A stretch of DNA of 64,000 bases from Streptomyces xanthophaeus (GCF_030440515.1 NZ_CP076543.1:558001-622000), one strand, 5' to 3'; counted from the stretch's first letter, positions 8,354 through 17,662 are shown. Numbers and translations are program-made. The notes: a model not told the origin generated them from the sequence alone.

Positions 8354-9175
8354 ATGCGATTCCTCCTGCACCTCCGACAGCGCCGGGCGGCCGCCGGCCT
8401 CCTCTGCGCCGCCCTCCTCGTTCCCGTCCTCGCCGCCTGCGGCGGTGGCAGCACCAGCACCTCCGCGGCCGCCGCACCGACCGCCGCCTCCGCGTCGGGC
8501 TCCGTACCGGCAGCGAACCTGACCGTGCTCGCCGCCACCTCCCTCACCGACGTGTTCAAGAGCATCGGGGCGGCGTACGAGAAGGAGCACCCGGGCACGA
8601 AGGTCATCTTCTCCTTCGCCGGATCGCAGGAGCTGGCCGCCCAGGTCAGGCAGGGGGCCCCGGCCGATGCCCTGGTCACCGCGGACACCAGGACGATGGA
8701 CGGCCTCAAGGCGGAGACCGGGACCCCGACCGTGATCGCGAAGAACGAGCTCGTGATCGCCACCGCTCCGGGCAATCCGCGCAAGATCGACTCCCTGAAG
8801 GACCTGTCCGATCCCGGCCTGAAGGTCGTCCTGGCGGCTCCCGAGGTCCCCGCCGGGCGCTACAGCCAGGAGATCCTCGGCAGGCAGAACATCACCGTCG
8901 AACCGGTCTCGCTGGAGCCGAACGTACGGGCCGTGCTGTCCAAGGTGGAGCTGGGCGAAGCGGACGCCGGCCTCGTCTACAGGACGGACACGACCGCGGC
9001 CAAGGGGAAGGTCGGCTCGGTCGGGATCCCACCCGACCAGAACGCCGTCGCCTCCTACCCCGCCGCCACGCTGAAGGCCGCCAGGAACACCGCCGCCGCC
9101 GACGCCTTCGTCCAGTGGCTGTCCTCGCCGGAGGCCCAGAAGATCCTCCAGGAGGCGGGCTTCCAGCAGCCGTGA
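8354..9175 (+). CDS. modA: molybdate ABC transporter substrate-binding lipoprotein ModA
   Basis: Extracellular oxyanion-binding lipoprotein. 273 residues. The ATG at 8354 starts a basic n-region and hydrophobic core ending in the lipobox LAAC (Cys about 27), so the upstream in-frame ATG (8279) is rejected. The mature part shows the ModA signatures: [34 protein letters not shown], the [12 protein letters not shown] strand and the C-terminal [14 protein letters not shown] helix. Normally followed by modB (permease) and modC (ATPase); neither is present downstream, where 547 non-coding bases follow. Confidence 0.94.
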   Translation: MRFLLHLRQRRAAAGLLCAALLVPVLAACGGGSTSTSAAAAPTAASASGSVPAANLTVLAATSLTDVFKSIGAAYEKEHPGTKVIFSFAGSQELAAQVRQGAPADALVTADTRTMDGLKAETGTPTVIAKNELVIATAPGNPRKIDSLKDLSDPGLKVVLAAPEVPAGRYSQEILGRQNITVEPVSLEPNVRAVLSKVELGEADAGLVYRTDTTAAKGKVGSVGIPPDQNAVASYPAATLKAARNTAAADAFVQWLSSPEAQKILQEAGFQQP

Positions 9176-9188
9176 CCAAGAACGGCCC

Positions 9189-9207
9189 CGGCAGGACCAC
9201 CCTGCCG
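9189..9207 (+). terminator. short hairpin after modA
   Basis: Stem CGGCAGG / CCTGCCG with a five-base loop, 14 bases past the modA stop. No T-run, as is common in high-GC genomes. Confidence 0.5.
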
Positions 9208-9722
9208 CGCACGCCGGGCACGAGCCGCGCCGAGTCCCGCTCCCGGGCCGGCCCCTGTGATCCTCCGATCGACGGGCCGCGCCGAAACAGGCACACGCCA
9301 CGATAGGAGAGTTCATCGCCTCGCATATGCCATCCACTATGGCGCATTCACCTTGTGGATGATTAACTGACTCCAGGCAGGCCGCTTCGGCCCGCCTCCG
9401 TGTCCACGCCCAGTCGCCCTGCCGGGTCGACGCCGGCCGACGGCACGTACACCGGCCCCGCGACGGTCGAGCGGCTCTCGCCGCCAGGGGGAGCACCGGC
9501 AAAAGAGGCCCCTGCATGCCGATCGCGGTGTTCGGCACGTGGGGGCCTCTTTGCGTTCCGGCCACCGGGATCCGGGCTCCGGTCGCCGCGTTCCGGTCGC
9601 CGCGTTTCCCGTCGACCGTCTCACGGAGCGGAGCACATCTGGCATATGCAGCCTCGATGTGGGCATGCTTGCGCAGATACAGCCTGAAACAGCAACATCA
9701 GCTCGAATGTAAGGACTGAGGT
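9208..9722. other. non-coding region between modA and the amidotransferase/methyltransferase gene
   Basis: About 515 bases with no convincing gene on either strand. It includes a less GC-rich patch (about 9315-9370, with CATATG and ATTAACTG), a strong inverted repeat at 9502-9553, and a second CATATG-containing patch (9640-9715) that leads into the AAGGA ribosome site of the next gene. Confidence 0.55.
9502..9553. terminator. strong bidirectional inverted repeat
   Basis: Arms of about 21 bases (AAAGAGGCCCC... and ...GGGGCCTCTTT) pair with about three mismatches around a 10-base loop; the A-tract on one side and TTT on the other make it a plausible terminator in both directions. It lies 326 bases after modA and 170 before the next gene. 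Confidence 0.7.
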
Positions 9723-10874
9723 ATGGCGGTAGTCGTCATGCAGCCCGCGGCCGGGCAGGCTCCCACCGCCGTGAGCAAGGTGCTCGCCGCAGCGGGTCTG
9801 ACCTCCCGGACCGTCCCGCTCGCGGACGATGCCGGCCCGTCCGCCGACCTCGCGGGGGTGGAGGGCCTGATCGTCCTGGGCGCCGCCGATCCGGCCCTCC
9901 TACGGGAAGCCCTCGCCGCGGAGGTGCCCGTACTGGCCCTGGAACCCGGCACCCGACTGCTGGTGCGGGAGGCGGGCGCCGGCCCGGGAGCCCGGCCCGA
10001 CACCGCCCCCGGCCGCCCGCCGGTGGAACTCACCCGGGCCGCCGGCTCCGACCCGCTGTTCGCCGGGGCCGCCCGGCCCTCCCCGTACCTGCGGCCGGCC
10101 TGCGACCCCCTGGAACTGCCCGCCGACGCCGTGGTCCTGGCCTCCTGCGACGGGTACCCGGAGCAGGCGTTCCGGATCGGCGCCAGCGCCTGGGGCGTCC
10201 GCTTCCTGCCGCAGGAGCTCCCCCTGGACCCGTGGGGTGAGCAGCTCCTCGGCCGGTTCGCCACCCTGGTGGCCGCCCGCGCCGAACACACGGCCACCCG
10301 GACCTTCTTCACCCGCCGGGCCGACGCCTGGGAGGAGCGGTTCGCCTACCAGACCCCCGCCTACGAGGCGGCGATCGCCCGGCTGCGGCTGGCCCCCGGC
10401 GGGCGGGCCGCGGACCTCGGCTGCGGCACCGGCCGGGCCATGCCCGCGCTCCGGGAGCAGGTCGGACCCCGCGGCCAGGTGCTCGGCGTCGACCTCACCC
10501 CGGCCATGCTTGCCGCCGCCGCCCGGCACGGCCGCACCCGGCACGGGTCCCTCCTCGCCGCCGACTGCACCCGGCTCCCACTGGCCGGAGCCTGCCTGGA
10601 CGGCATCTTCTCGGCGGGGCTGCTCGACCACCTCCCGGACCCGGCCGCCGCCCTGGACGAGTGGGCCCGCATCACCGTGGCCGACGGCGTCCTGCTGCTC
10701 TTCCACCCGTCGGGCCGGGCGGAGCGCGCCGCCCGGCACGGTCGCCCCCTCGACCCCGGCGACCTCCTCGCCGAGGGCAACCTCCGCCGGGCGCTGGAGA
10801 CCACGGGCTGGCAGCTGGAGGAGTACGAGGACGCCGCCGGTCACTTCCTGGCCCGTGCGGTGCGGCGCGGCTGA
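9723..10874 (+). CDS. class I amidotransferase-like domain fused to a SAM-dependent methyltransferase
   Basis: 383 residues in two halves. Residues about 1-190 resemble a degenerate class I glutamine-amidotransferase / DJ-1-like flavodoxin fold: VVVMQPAAGQ opening, VEGLIVLGAADPALL, then VPVLALEPGTRLLV, where the nucleophile elbow would be; no Cys is there, so glutaminase activity is unlikely. Residues about 225-383 are a class I methyltransferase with motif I AADLGCGTGRAMP, motif II LGVDLTPAML and a VLLLFHPSG strand. ATG 9723 has AAGGA nine bases upstream. Convergent with the DUF6056 gene (16 bases apart). Substrate unknown. Confidence 0.78.
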   Translation: MAVVVMQPAAGQAPTAVSKVLAAAGLTSRTVPLADDAGPSADLAGVEGLIVLGAADPALLREALAAEVPVLALEPGTRLLVREAGAGPGARPDTAPGRPPVELTRAAGSDPLFAGAARPSPYLRPACDPLELPADAVVLASCDGYPEQAFRIGASAWGVRFLPQELPLDPWGEQLLGRFATLVAARAEHTATRTFFTRRADAWEERFAYQTPAYEAAIARLRLAPGGRAADLGCGTGRAMPALREQVGPRGQVLGVDLTPAMLAAAARHGRTRHGSLLAADCTRLPLAGACLDGIFSAGLLDHLPDPAAALDEWARITVADGVLLLFHPSGRAERAARHGRPLDPGDLLAEGNLRRALETTGWQLEEYEDAAGHFLARAVRRG

Positions 10875-10890
10875 GCCCGTACGACCGTGC

Positions 10891-12387
10891 TCAGAGGCGG
10901 TGGATCCGCTCGATGCCGTACCAGGTGGAGACACAGGCCGCGACCCAGTCCCGCTGGTAGTCGGACGTGAAGAAGGGTTCAGCCAGGCTCCCGATGTACA
11001 TGGGCCGGTATCCGAGGTCGGTGGCACCCGCGGCCGCTTCCGTCCGGATACGGGAGTTCTGGGCGTCCCAGGCCACCGCGCGGGTGACCGTGGCGGTGGT
11101 GAGCTGCTTGACGCTCGGGACGAGGACGGCCAGCGAGGCGAGCGTCAGTCCGGCCGCGATCACGATGCCCGCCGGCAGGGCCACGGCGGCCCCCCGGCGC
11201 GCCAGGTACCGGCGGGCCCACACCCCCAGCAGGACGCCGTAGGCGCACAGCGCCAGTTCCATCGGTACGAGGTAGTTCGTCCAGGTACGGGCGTAGGTCC
11301 AGCCGCTCGGTCCGTAGCCGCTGCGCAGCCCCACCACCACCGCGAAGGATCCCAGCACCACCACGAGCACCGGCAGCAACAGCAGGGCGACCAGCATCTT
11401 CCGCGGGACGGCCGGGCCCGACTCCCGTTTCCCCGGCGCCGGCACGGGCGCCGCGAGCCCGGCCCCCAGGCCCAGCAGGACGCCGACGGCGGCGGCCCCC
11501 AGGTAGGCCCACTGGCCGGTGACGGTGTCCCACATGTGCAGCCAGTCCTCGTAGGTGCCCCGGAGTTCGCCCGCGGAGAGCATGGAATCCTTGGGCGGCT
11601 GCTGGGCACGGCGCCACCGGGCGCCGGGGGACGTGGTGAGCACGATCAGCCCGCAGACGACCCCGGCGCACCAGAGCAGACACCAGGTGAACGGATGCCA
11701 GGTGCGTGCCAGCCCGAGGCGGGGCACGGCCAGCAGTCCCACGCAGGCCGCGAGGAGGCCGCTGACGAGGGAGAACGACTCGCTCAGGGTGCCGATCACG
11801 AACCCGATGAGGAACGCCGCGGCGAAGCCGCCCGCGCGTAGGGCGGCCCGCGGCTGGCGGACGGTCCAGATGCCCAGCAGCAGAGCCCATACTCCGATGA
11901 CGCTCGGGATGGTGTGGGAGATCGTGGCCGGTGCCCACAGCAGGACTTGATAGCTGCGCGTGCCGCCGTAGTAGATCACGGCCTGGACGGCCAGGGCGGC
12001 GGCGGTCAGGAGCAGCACCGGGGGTTCCACCCCGAGGCACCGCAGGAACCGGATCCCGAGCAGGACCAGGCCGATGGTGAAGGCGATGGCTATGACGGTC
12101 GGAAGGATCTTCATGCCGGCGAGTCCGTCGCCGTAGACGATGCCGCTCAGGAAGGCGTTGGTGATCCGGCCGTTCTGGGTGGCGTAGAAGTCGTGGGTGA
12201 TGCCGAGGACGCCCAGATCTCGGGACTTCCAGGCGGCGCACCAGTCGTCCGAGGTGGGCCGGACGTAGAGGCCGAGGAAGCAGCCGACGGCGATCAGGGC
12301 TCCGGCCGCCGCCACGAGGGCGCCGCCCGCGACCGGCAGGAGCCTGCGGACGAACCGGCGATTCCCCTCGGTCGAAGCAGTGCTCAT
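10891..12387 (-). CDS. DUF6056-family polytopic membrane protein
   Basis: 498 residues with about 11 predicted membrane segments spread along the length. After the first segment comes the periplasmic-facing PTSDDWCAAW motif with an acidic pair, a feature shared with DUF6056 and GT-C-like glycosyltransferase scaffolds, followed by a Tyr/His-rich loop. A large hydrophilic loop near residues 250-300 and a soluble C-terminal tail are seen. The ribosome site AAGGA sits seven bases before the ATG. A role in cell-envelope glycan transfer is possible by fold analogy only. Divergent from the GH15 gene. Confidence 0.75.
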   Translation of the reverse strand: MSTASTEGNRRFVRRLLPVAGGALVAAAGALIAVGCFLGLYVRPTSDDWCAAWKSRDLGVLGITHDFYATQNGRITNAFLSGIVYGDGLAGMKILPTVIAIAFTIGLVLLGIRFLRCLGVEPPVLLLTAAALAVQAVIYYGGTRSYQVLLWAPATISHTIPSVIGVWALLLGIWTVRQPRAALRAGGFAAAFLIGFVIGTLSESFSLVSGLLAACVGLLAVPRLGLARTWHPFTWCLLWCAGVVCGLIVLTTSPGARWRRAQQPPKDSMLSAGELRGTYEDWLHMWDTVTGQWAYLGAAAVGVLLGLGAGLAAPVPAPGKRESGPAVPRKMLVALLLLPVLVVVLGSFAVVVGLRSGYGPSGWTYARTWTNYLVPMELALCAYGVLLGVWARRYLARRGAAVALPAGIVIAAGLTLASLAVLVPSVKQLTTATVTRAVAWDAQNSRIRTEAAAGATDLGYRPMYIGSLAEPFFTSDYQRDWVAACVSTWYGIERIHRL

Positions 12388-12735
12388 TCACCAGTCCTTC
12401 GCAGCGAGGTGCGGCCGGACCGACTTCCGACGGCCGATGCGCCTGCCGGCTCCGGTCACATCAATGTGCACGGTCCGCCGCCCACCGGCATCCGCGAGGA
12501 GAGCCGCGGGGGCCGGGCCCGCAGCTCTCCTGCCGTGCGCCACCGGCACCTTCGCCCCTGTCGCCGCCGCTGCTCCGTCGCCGCGTCCGTTGCTCCGTGC
12601 GGGAACGCGAGGCCTCGTCAGGCCCTCCCCCGCCGTCACCCGGGCGGCGGGCATGTCGTGGCGGGCTCCGTGCATCCGGCCCACGATGGGAGCTCCGGGG
12701 GCCGCGCGCACGGAAGCCCGACCGAAGGAGTGGCG
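12388..12735. other. 348-base divergent intergenic region
   Basis: Separates the DUF6056 gene and the GH15 gene. Open frames across it are Arg/Pro-rich shadows. No clear palindrome or promoter pair was recognised; only the GAAGGAG ribosome site of the GH15 gene at its right end is clear. Confidence 0.5.
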
Positions 12736-14214
12736 ATGCATGCTGCCCGGCTCGTCCGCTGGGCTGCCGTGACGGCATCCTTCGCGAGCGTCGCCCTCCC
12801 CGTGTGCGTCGCTGGGAGCCCTGTCGGCCGGCCCTCCCAGGAAGGGCGTCCGGTGTTCTTCGTCCGGCCCCTCGGACATCAGAGCCACGGCGAGGCCGAG
12901 GGCCGCTACGCGCCCCTGTCGATGCTCGTCGCCCCCACCGTCGGGCTCCTCTCCAACACCAGCGCCGCCGAGGGCGTCACACCTGCCGTGGCGGGGGGCG
13001 CGCGGTACGTCGAGCGGAGCCACGTGCTGCGGCTGCTGTCCGGCCGGTGGAGGTACCTCCCCGCCGGCCGGACGGCGTCGGTCGTGGTGCCCCCGGAGGA
13101 CCCGACGGCCCGTCTGCAGATCGCGGAGAGCCGCGCCTGGCTGGCGGCCGGCCGGGTGCCGGGCGGTTCGGCGGCCCAGCGCGCGGCGGCGGAGCGGGCC
13201 CTGCTGGCCATGCGCGCCCTGCTGCGGCCGAACGGGGCCATGGCGGCGGGCTGGTCTCCGGGCTGGATGTACTCCTGGCCGCGCGACTCCAGCTTCGCCT
13301 GCGCCGCGTTCGCGCACACCGGCCACGACGCCGAGGCCTACCGGATCCTGCGCTACAGCGCCGCGGTCCAGCGCAAGGACGGCACCTGGGACGCGCGGAC
13401 GGAACTCGACGGATCCGGCCCGCCGGACAGCCGACGGTGGCAGCTCGACGCCAACGGCTGGGTGCCGTGGGCCACCTGGCAGTGGTACCTGACGGCGCCT
13501 CCCGCCACCCGCAGCGCCCGGCTGACCGCCCTCTACCCGATGATCCGCAAGGCGGCCGACCGCGCGGCGGCCTCCCTCGGCACGGACGGGCTGCCCCCGG
13601 CCTCCCCGGACTACTGGGAGGTGATGACGACCACCACCAACATCGGTACGGCCGCCCCCCTGCTCGCCGGGCTCAACGCCGCCGCGCACCTCGCCGGCGA
13701 ACTGGACCGGCCGCAGGACGCGGCCCGCTGGTCCGGCGCCGCCGGGCGGCTCTCCACCGGCATCACCCGGAAGTTCGCCCCCCTCGGCTATCAGCGCACC
13801 GCCGACGGACAGCACGGACAGGACAGCGCGGTGGCCTTCATGGCGCCCCCGTTCAACACGGCCCCGGCCGATCTGCCACGGGCGCTGGACACCACGTACA
13901 AGGCGCTGCTGCTGCCGAACGGGGGGCTCACCCCCGGGAACGATCCGACCGCGCCCTGGGGTGCGAACGCCTGGACCCCGAGCACCTCGTTCTTCGCCCT
14001 CGCATGGGCGGGCACGGGGCAGCCTGCGAAGGCGCGGCAGGTCCTGGACTGGGTCCTCGCCAAGCGGAACCCGCTCGGGGAGCTGCCCGAGAAGGTGGAC
14101 CGGGCGGGCCGGCCCTCGTCGGTCGCGCCCTTGGCCTGGACGGGCTCGATCGTCGTCCTCACCCTGGTGGTGCTCGACGGCGGAGCGCTCCCCGCACCGC
14201 CCCGGACGCCGTAG
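12736..14214 (+). CDS. secreted glycoside hydrolase family 15 (glucoamylase-like) protein
   Basis: 492 residues. ATG 12736 follows GAAGGAG by five bases and opens a signal peptide (residues about 1-27). The mature protein has the GH15-type (alpha/alpha)6 toroid patterns: WMYSWPRDSSFACAAFAHTG (substrate-binding Arg-Asp pair), GTWDARTELDG, DANGWVPWATWQWY, and SPDYWEVMTTTTNIGTAAPL, the region that carries an acidic catalytic residue in the family, then WGANAWTPSTSFFALAWAGTG. Expected to release glucose from alpha-glucans outside the cell. The starch-binding module found in many glucoamylases is absent. Convergent with a lipoprotein gene. Confidence 0.82.
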   Translation: MHAARLVRWAAVTASFASVALPVCVAGSPVGRPSQEGRPVFFVRPLGHQSHGEAEGRYAPLSMLVAPTVGLLSNTSAAEGVTPAVAGGARYVERSHVLRLLSGRWRYLPAGRTASVVVPPEDPTARLQIAESRAWLAAGRVPGGSAAQRAAAERALLAMRALLRPNGAMAAGWSPGWMYSWPRDSSFACAAFAHTGHDAEAYRILRYSAAVQRKDGTWDARTELDGSGPPDSRRWQLDANGWVPWATWQWYLTAPPATRSARLTALYPMIRKAADRAAASLGTDGLPPASPDYWEVMTTTTNIGTAAPLLAGLNAAAHLAGELDRPQDAARWSGAAGRLSTGITRKFAPLGYQRTADGQHGQDSAVAFMAPPFNTAPADLPRALDTTYKALLLPNGGLTPGNDPTAPWGANAWTPSTSFFALAWAGTGQPAKARQVLDWVLAKRNPLGELPEKVDRAGRPSSVAPLAWTGSIVVLTLVVLDGGALPAPPRTP

Positions 14215-14232
14215 CGCCGAATCCGCGCAGCC

Positions 14233-14290
14233 CCGTAGACCCGTAGACCCGAAGACCCTTCGGCCCGCTCAGGCCGCTCAGGCCGCTCAG
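14233..14290. repeat. two adjacent short tandem repeats in a convergent gene gap
   Basis: CCGTAGAC occurs twice with a third degenerate copy, followed by three near-perfect copies of a nine-base CAGGCCGCT unit. The tract fills the gap between the GH15 gene and the convergent lipoprotein gene. Confidence 0.6.
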
Positions 14291-14313
14291 CCCTTCAGCG
14301 TGTGGACGCCGTC

Positions 14314-14760
14314 TCAGACCGGGTCCGTTCCGTCACCGGGCGGCGGGGCGGTGCGCAGGCGCTCCAGCTCGGCGAGCAGGTGTTCGTACGCGAGCTTCTC
14401 GGCCGCCACCGCGCGCGCGAGGGGATGGTGGTGCGGATCCCGCCGGGTCCGGGCCTGCTCGGCGGCGGCGACGCGGGCCTCCCGCGCCCTGTCCAGTTCG
14501 TTCATCGCCGCCACGGTGTCGGCATCGAGCAGCTTGTGCTCCAGGACCTGGGCGAAGGCCCGTTCCGCCGGCGCTGTGAGCCGGTCGAGGTCCTTCGCGC
14601 AACTCTCAGGGGTCTCCGTCCGCTCACAGGCCTGGTCGAGATCGCGGGAGAGCGACCGGAGGGTCTTCCCGAGTTCCGGGTACCCCCAGTCGGGCACGGT
14701 GTCGTTGCCGCATCCGGCCACCAGTGCCGTACAGGCGGCCAGGGCGGCGAGGGCGCGCAT
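14314..14760 (-). CDS. small lipoprotein of unknown function
   Basis: 148 residues. The start at 14760 gives a compact signal peptide ending in the lipobox LVAGC (Cys about 17); a start 18 codons upstream (14814) is possible. The mature part is Asp/Glu/Arg-rich and strongly helical (LRSLSRDLDQACERTETPES, then long A/E/R heptads from about residue 70), suggesting a coiled-coil or helical hairpin on the outer face of the membrane. The frame continues far upstream as a Gly/Arg-rich shadow of the PIG-L gene, which is not part of this protein. Confidence 0.72.
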   Translation of the reverse strand: MRALAALAACTALVAGCGNDTVPDWGYPELGKTLRSLSRDLDQACERTETPESCAKDLDRLTAPAERAFAQVLEHKLLDADTVAAMNELDRAREARVAAAEQARTRRDPHHHPLARAVAAEKLAYEHLLAELERLRTAPPPGDGTDPV

Positions 14761-14957
14761 CGTTGTTCCGGGTCCTGCGCACTTGCGTCGGCACGAGATG
14801 AGAGGAGGGGTCATGGAAGCCCCGATCGCCCGTTGGTCCGAGTGCGGCCGCCCTGGCTGCGCGAGGTGGTCTGCCTGACATCCTCGCCCGCCCCCCTCCG
14901 CCCTGCCACCCGGCGCCGCGGGGGTGCCGGGACCGAGTGCGGACGCTGCGGCGCAGG

Positions 14958-17099
14958 TCACCGAGGGGGTTGTCCCCCGGCGACGGTCGTGCCCGGGCGG
15001 CCGGCCTGTGCGAGCGTCCAGGGCTGGACGGCCCGGTGCCACGGGGCGGGGGTCCGGCTGCCGGGCGCCGTGGCGCCGCCTGCGGGGACCGTCGTGATGA
15101 CGTGCAGGTCGGCGTCCAGGCCGAGCGCCGCGGCGACGGCGGTACCGGCCCCCTCGGCGACACCGGCCGGGGCTCCCGTGTACAGCATCTGGGACTCCTG
15201 CCAGGGCTGCGGTCCGTCGGTGGCCGCCACGCCGACCGTGCCCGCGCCCGCGCGGCCCGCGAGCAGGTCGCCCGCGATGCCCACGGCGCCGTAGCCGCCC
15301 AGGCCGCCGGCCTCGGCGACCGGGGAGAATTCCGGCGCGGGCCCGTCGGCGCGGGCCAGGCTGGTGGCGACGGTGCCGATACCGGGCCGGCGGAAGAACA
15401 GGCGGACGCCGTCGCCCTCGGGACGCACCGAGAGCGCGCCCGTCGTCTGGGGCAGCCCGGTCGGGACAGGGTCGCCGAACGGGGCCTCCGGTGCCGGCTG
15501 GACCCAGGCCAGCACGGAGCCGGCGGTGGCCGCGTACACGTGGCGCCGCCCCGACGCGTCGGTCGCGGTGACCGGATCGCCCTGGAGGCCGGCGCCGCCC
15601 AGGGCCTGCCACGCGCCGAAGTCTCCGCCCGGGGTCTCCTGCGCCCGGGCGCGCAGCGTCCGGCGGGAGTCCCGGACGTACACCGTCATCCGGCCCTCGG
15701 GGTCCACGGCGACGGACGCCCCGCTGATCGCCGAGGTGCCGGACCTGTCCACGGTGTCCGGGCTGCCCAGCGACCGCCACGGCCCGAAGCCGCCGTCGAC
15801 CGTGCTCTGGACGGCGTAGACGATCTCCCGGCCGTACTCCTGGGGCGTCGCGCCGAGCGTGGTGCGGGTGGCGAACACGCCGATCCGGCCGTCCCAGAGG
15901 CGGACGGCCGCCGCCCCGGAGTCGATTCCGTCGCCGGACAGGAACTCGGGGCCCTGCCAGAGGGCCTGCGGGCCGCTGCGCGACCAGTACGCCATACGGC
16001 CGTCCAGCGCGGCGAAGGCCCACAGCCGTCCGGAGACTCCCTCGGTCATCCAGGACGTGCCGTCACCGCGGCTGTAGCGGATGGTCTGGCTCCAGCCGGC
16101 GCCGGTGGGCCGGGTCGCGGTCTTGCGGTCGCCGCAGCCGGCGGGGCTGCCGCACCAGTCCTGGTGGTCGGTCCAGGCGTAGGTCTTGAGGTAGCCGAGC
16201 TTCTCCTCGGCCGTCTGCGGGTCGAGCGTCGGGGGCAGGGAGCTGTTCGGGTAGCTCACGTAGTTCTGGACCGAGAAGTGCGGCCGGGCCGTGGTCTTGG
16301 CGTAGCGCTCGACGGCGGCCTGCACGAAGCGGGCGCCGTAGATGTGGTCCTGGTGGTCGAGGAAGGCGCCGCCGCCCTCCGCCCTGCCGGGGGTCGGGTC
16401 CTGGGTCCGTATCGTCGTCGGCCGGTACGCCTCGAACACGCCCGCGATGGCGGCCACGGTCTGGTCCTTGGTGTAGGAGAACCAGTCCTTGACCGGGGTC
16501 CCGGAGGTCAGCTGGGCACCCAGGGCGGGGGTCCGGCCGTCCCACAGGCCACGGAGGCTCTCCGGGTTGTCCCCGGAGATGCTGCGGGCCTCGCGCAGCT
16601 CCATCCATACGAGATTGACCTGGGGCCGGGCGACCAGGACGTCCACCTCGGCGCTGCCGCCACCGGCGGTGGGTACGGACTTGCGCTGCCAGGCGCTGGC
16701 GCGGTCCCCGGTGGCCATCTGCGCGTAGGCGGCGCGTATGCCGTTCTGCCGGGCCTCCGCGTAGGCGGCGCGGTCGGCGGGACCGGCCGCGTCCTGCAGG
16801 TGCGGGCTGTGGGCCTCGTTCCTGCCGTCGGACTCGCCGGAGGTCAGGTAGACGGTGGTGACCTTGATGCCCGTCGATATGGAGCGGCTGAGGTCGGGGT
16901 TCATGAAGAAGAGGTCGTCGTCGGGGTGCGCGACGATCTGCAGGGCGGAGCCCTCGGTCACGCTCGGGGTGACGAGCACCTCGGGGGCCACCTGCGGGTG
17001 CTCGGTCCCGTGTCCGTAGGCCCAGGCCGTCACTCCGGCGGTGCCGACGGAGAGCGCGGCGAGCAGGGCCGCGAGTCGGGTGCGGCGGGCCAGGGACAT
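14958..17099 (-). CDS. secreted PIG-L family deacetylase with C-terminal lectin-like repeat domain
   Basis: About 713 residues. The start at 17099 gives MSLARRTR plus a hydrophobic core (signal peptide); an ATG at 17171 would add 24 residues. The N-terminal third is a LmbE/PIG-L zinc N-deacetylase: IVAHPDDDLFFMNPDL (zinc ligands His and Asp, general base Asp), TSGESDGRN, and DHQDHIYGARF with the second zinc His. From about residue 330 come repeats of roughly 45-50 residues with W-rich strands (GRLWAFAALDGRMAYWSR, RIGVFATR, RMTVYVRDSRRTL), like the PLL / sialidase-type beta-propeller lectins. Probable extracellular removal of N-acetyl groups from glycans to which the propeller binds. Confidence 0.85.
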   Translation of the reverse strand: MSLARRTRLAALLAALSVGTAGVTAWAYGHGTEHPQVAPEVLVTPSVTEGSALQIVAHPDDDLFFMNPDLSRSISTGIKVTTVYLTSGESDGRNEAHSPHLQDAAGPADRAAYAEARQNGIRAAYAQMATGDRASAWQRKSVPTAGGGSAEVDVLVARPQVNLVWMELREARSISGDNPESLRGLWDGRTPALGAQLTSGTPVKDWFSYTKDQTVAAIAGVFEAYRPTTIRTQDPTPGRAEGGGAFLDHQDHIYGARFVQAAVERYAKTTARPHFSVQNYVSYPNSSLPPTLDPQTAEEKLGYLKTYAWTDHQDWCGSPAGCGDRKTATRPTGAGWSQTIRYSRGDGTSWMTEGVSGRLWAFAALDGRMAYWSRSGPQALWQGPEFLSGDGIDSGAAAVRLWDGRIGVFATRTTLGATPQEYGREIVYAVQSTVDGGFGPWRSLGSPDTVDRSGTSAISGASVAVDPEGRMTVYVRDSRRTLRARAQETPGGDFGAWQALGGAGLQGDPVTATDASGRRHVYAATAGSVLAWVQPAPEAPFGDPVPTGLPQTTGALSVRPEGDGVRLFFRRPGIGTVATSLARADGPAPEFSPVAEAGGLGGYGAVGIAGDLLAGRAGAGTVGVAATDGPQPWQESQMLYTGAPAGVAEGAGTAVAAALGLDADLHVITTVPAGGATAPGSRTPAPWHRAVQPWTLAQAGRPGTTVAGGQPPR

Positions 17100-17662
17100 G
17101 TACAGCGCCTTGGGGGTCGGTCCGGTGCGGCGATCCGCGTGGGAGGTCGATCGGTGTCCCGATGGCTCCATTGCTTCCGGAGACGACCGGGGCCGATTAT
17201 GGCTCGCACGTTCGGGGCTGACACACCATCAAGTCGCTTATGACCGCAAAGGGAGTTGTGGCAGAAATGAGTGGATTTGCCCGATTTTTTGATCATTATG
17301 CGATTCGTCCGGAAAACAGGCCGGAACCGGTATATGCGCTGGCCACCTGCGGGTTGCGCGGGATCGGTACGACCATCGAGCACGCCGCCCCCTTCACCAC
17401 CGACCCCCACAAGTGGCGCATTCCACACCTGCGGACCGACAGGCGGCGGCAGGCGCCGGCAGTGACGCAGCTCTCACCGGTCGATGAGGCGGCCACGGGA
17501 GCTCAGGCGGCCCGACATCCCCGGCATTAACATGGACGGAAGGGACCGAAAGGCCGATACCGCTGGAACGGCCGGACCAGCCGAACCGGCCGGACCGGTG
17601 AATTCCCCGCATTCCGCTCGGGCAGATCGATCGAGTCGTTCTCCCGGCACTCAGGACAGTCG
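17100..17662. other. 563-base divergent intergenic region with an AT-richer core
   Basis: Lies between the PIG-L gene and the secreted-protein gene. The stretch 17235-17335 is markedly less GC-rich than its surroundings (GATTTTTTGATCATTATGCG). A CATAAT element on the minus strand (plus 17196-17201) is a possible -10 box for the PIG-L gene. A 96-codon plus frame (17240-17530) exists but lacks codon bias. Confidence 0.5.

Noticed and set aside
9337..9666. 109-codon minus frame in the gap after modA
   Set aside because: Crosses the strong inverted repeat, has no ribosome site and no recognisable domain.
11914..12735. N-terminal extension of the GH15 frame by 274 codons
   Set aside because: Gly/Arg-rich shadow of the DUF6056 gene; the GAAGGAG site and signal peptide fix the start at 12736.
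17240..17530. 96-codon plus frame in the AT-richer gap
   Set aside because: No ribosome site of quality, poor third-position GC and no family resemblance.
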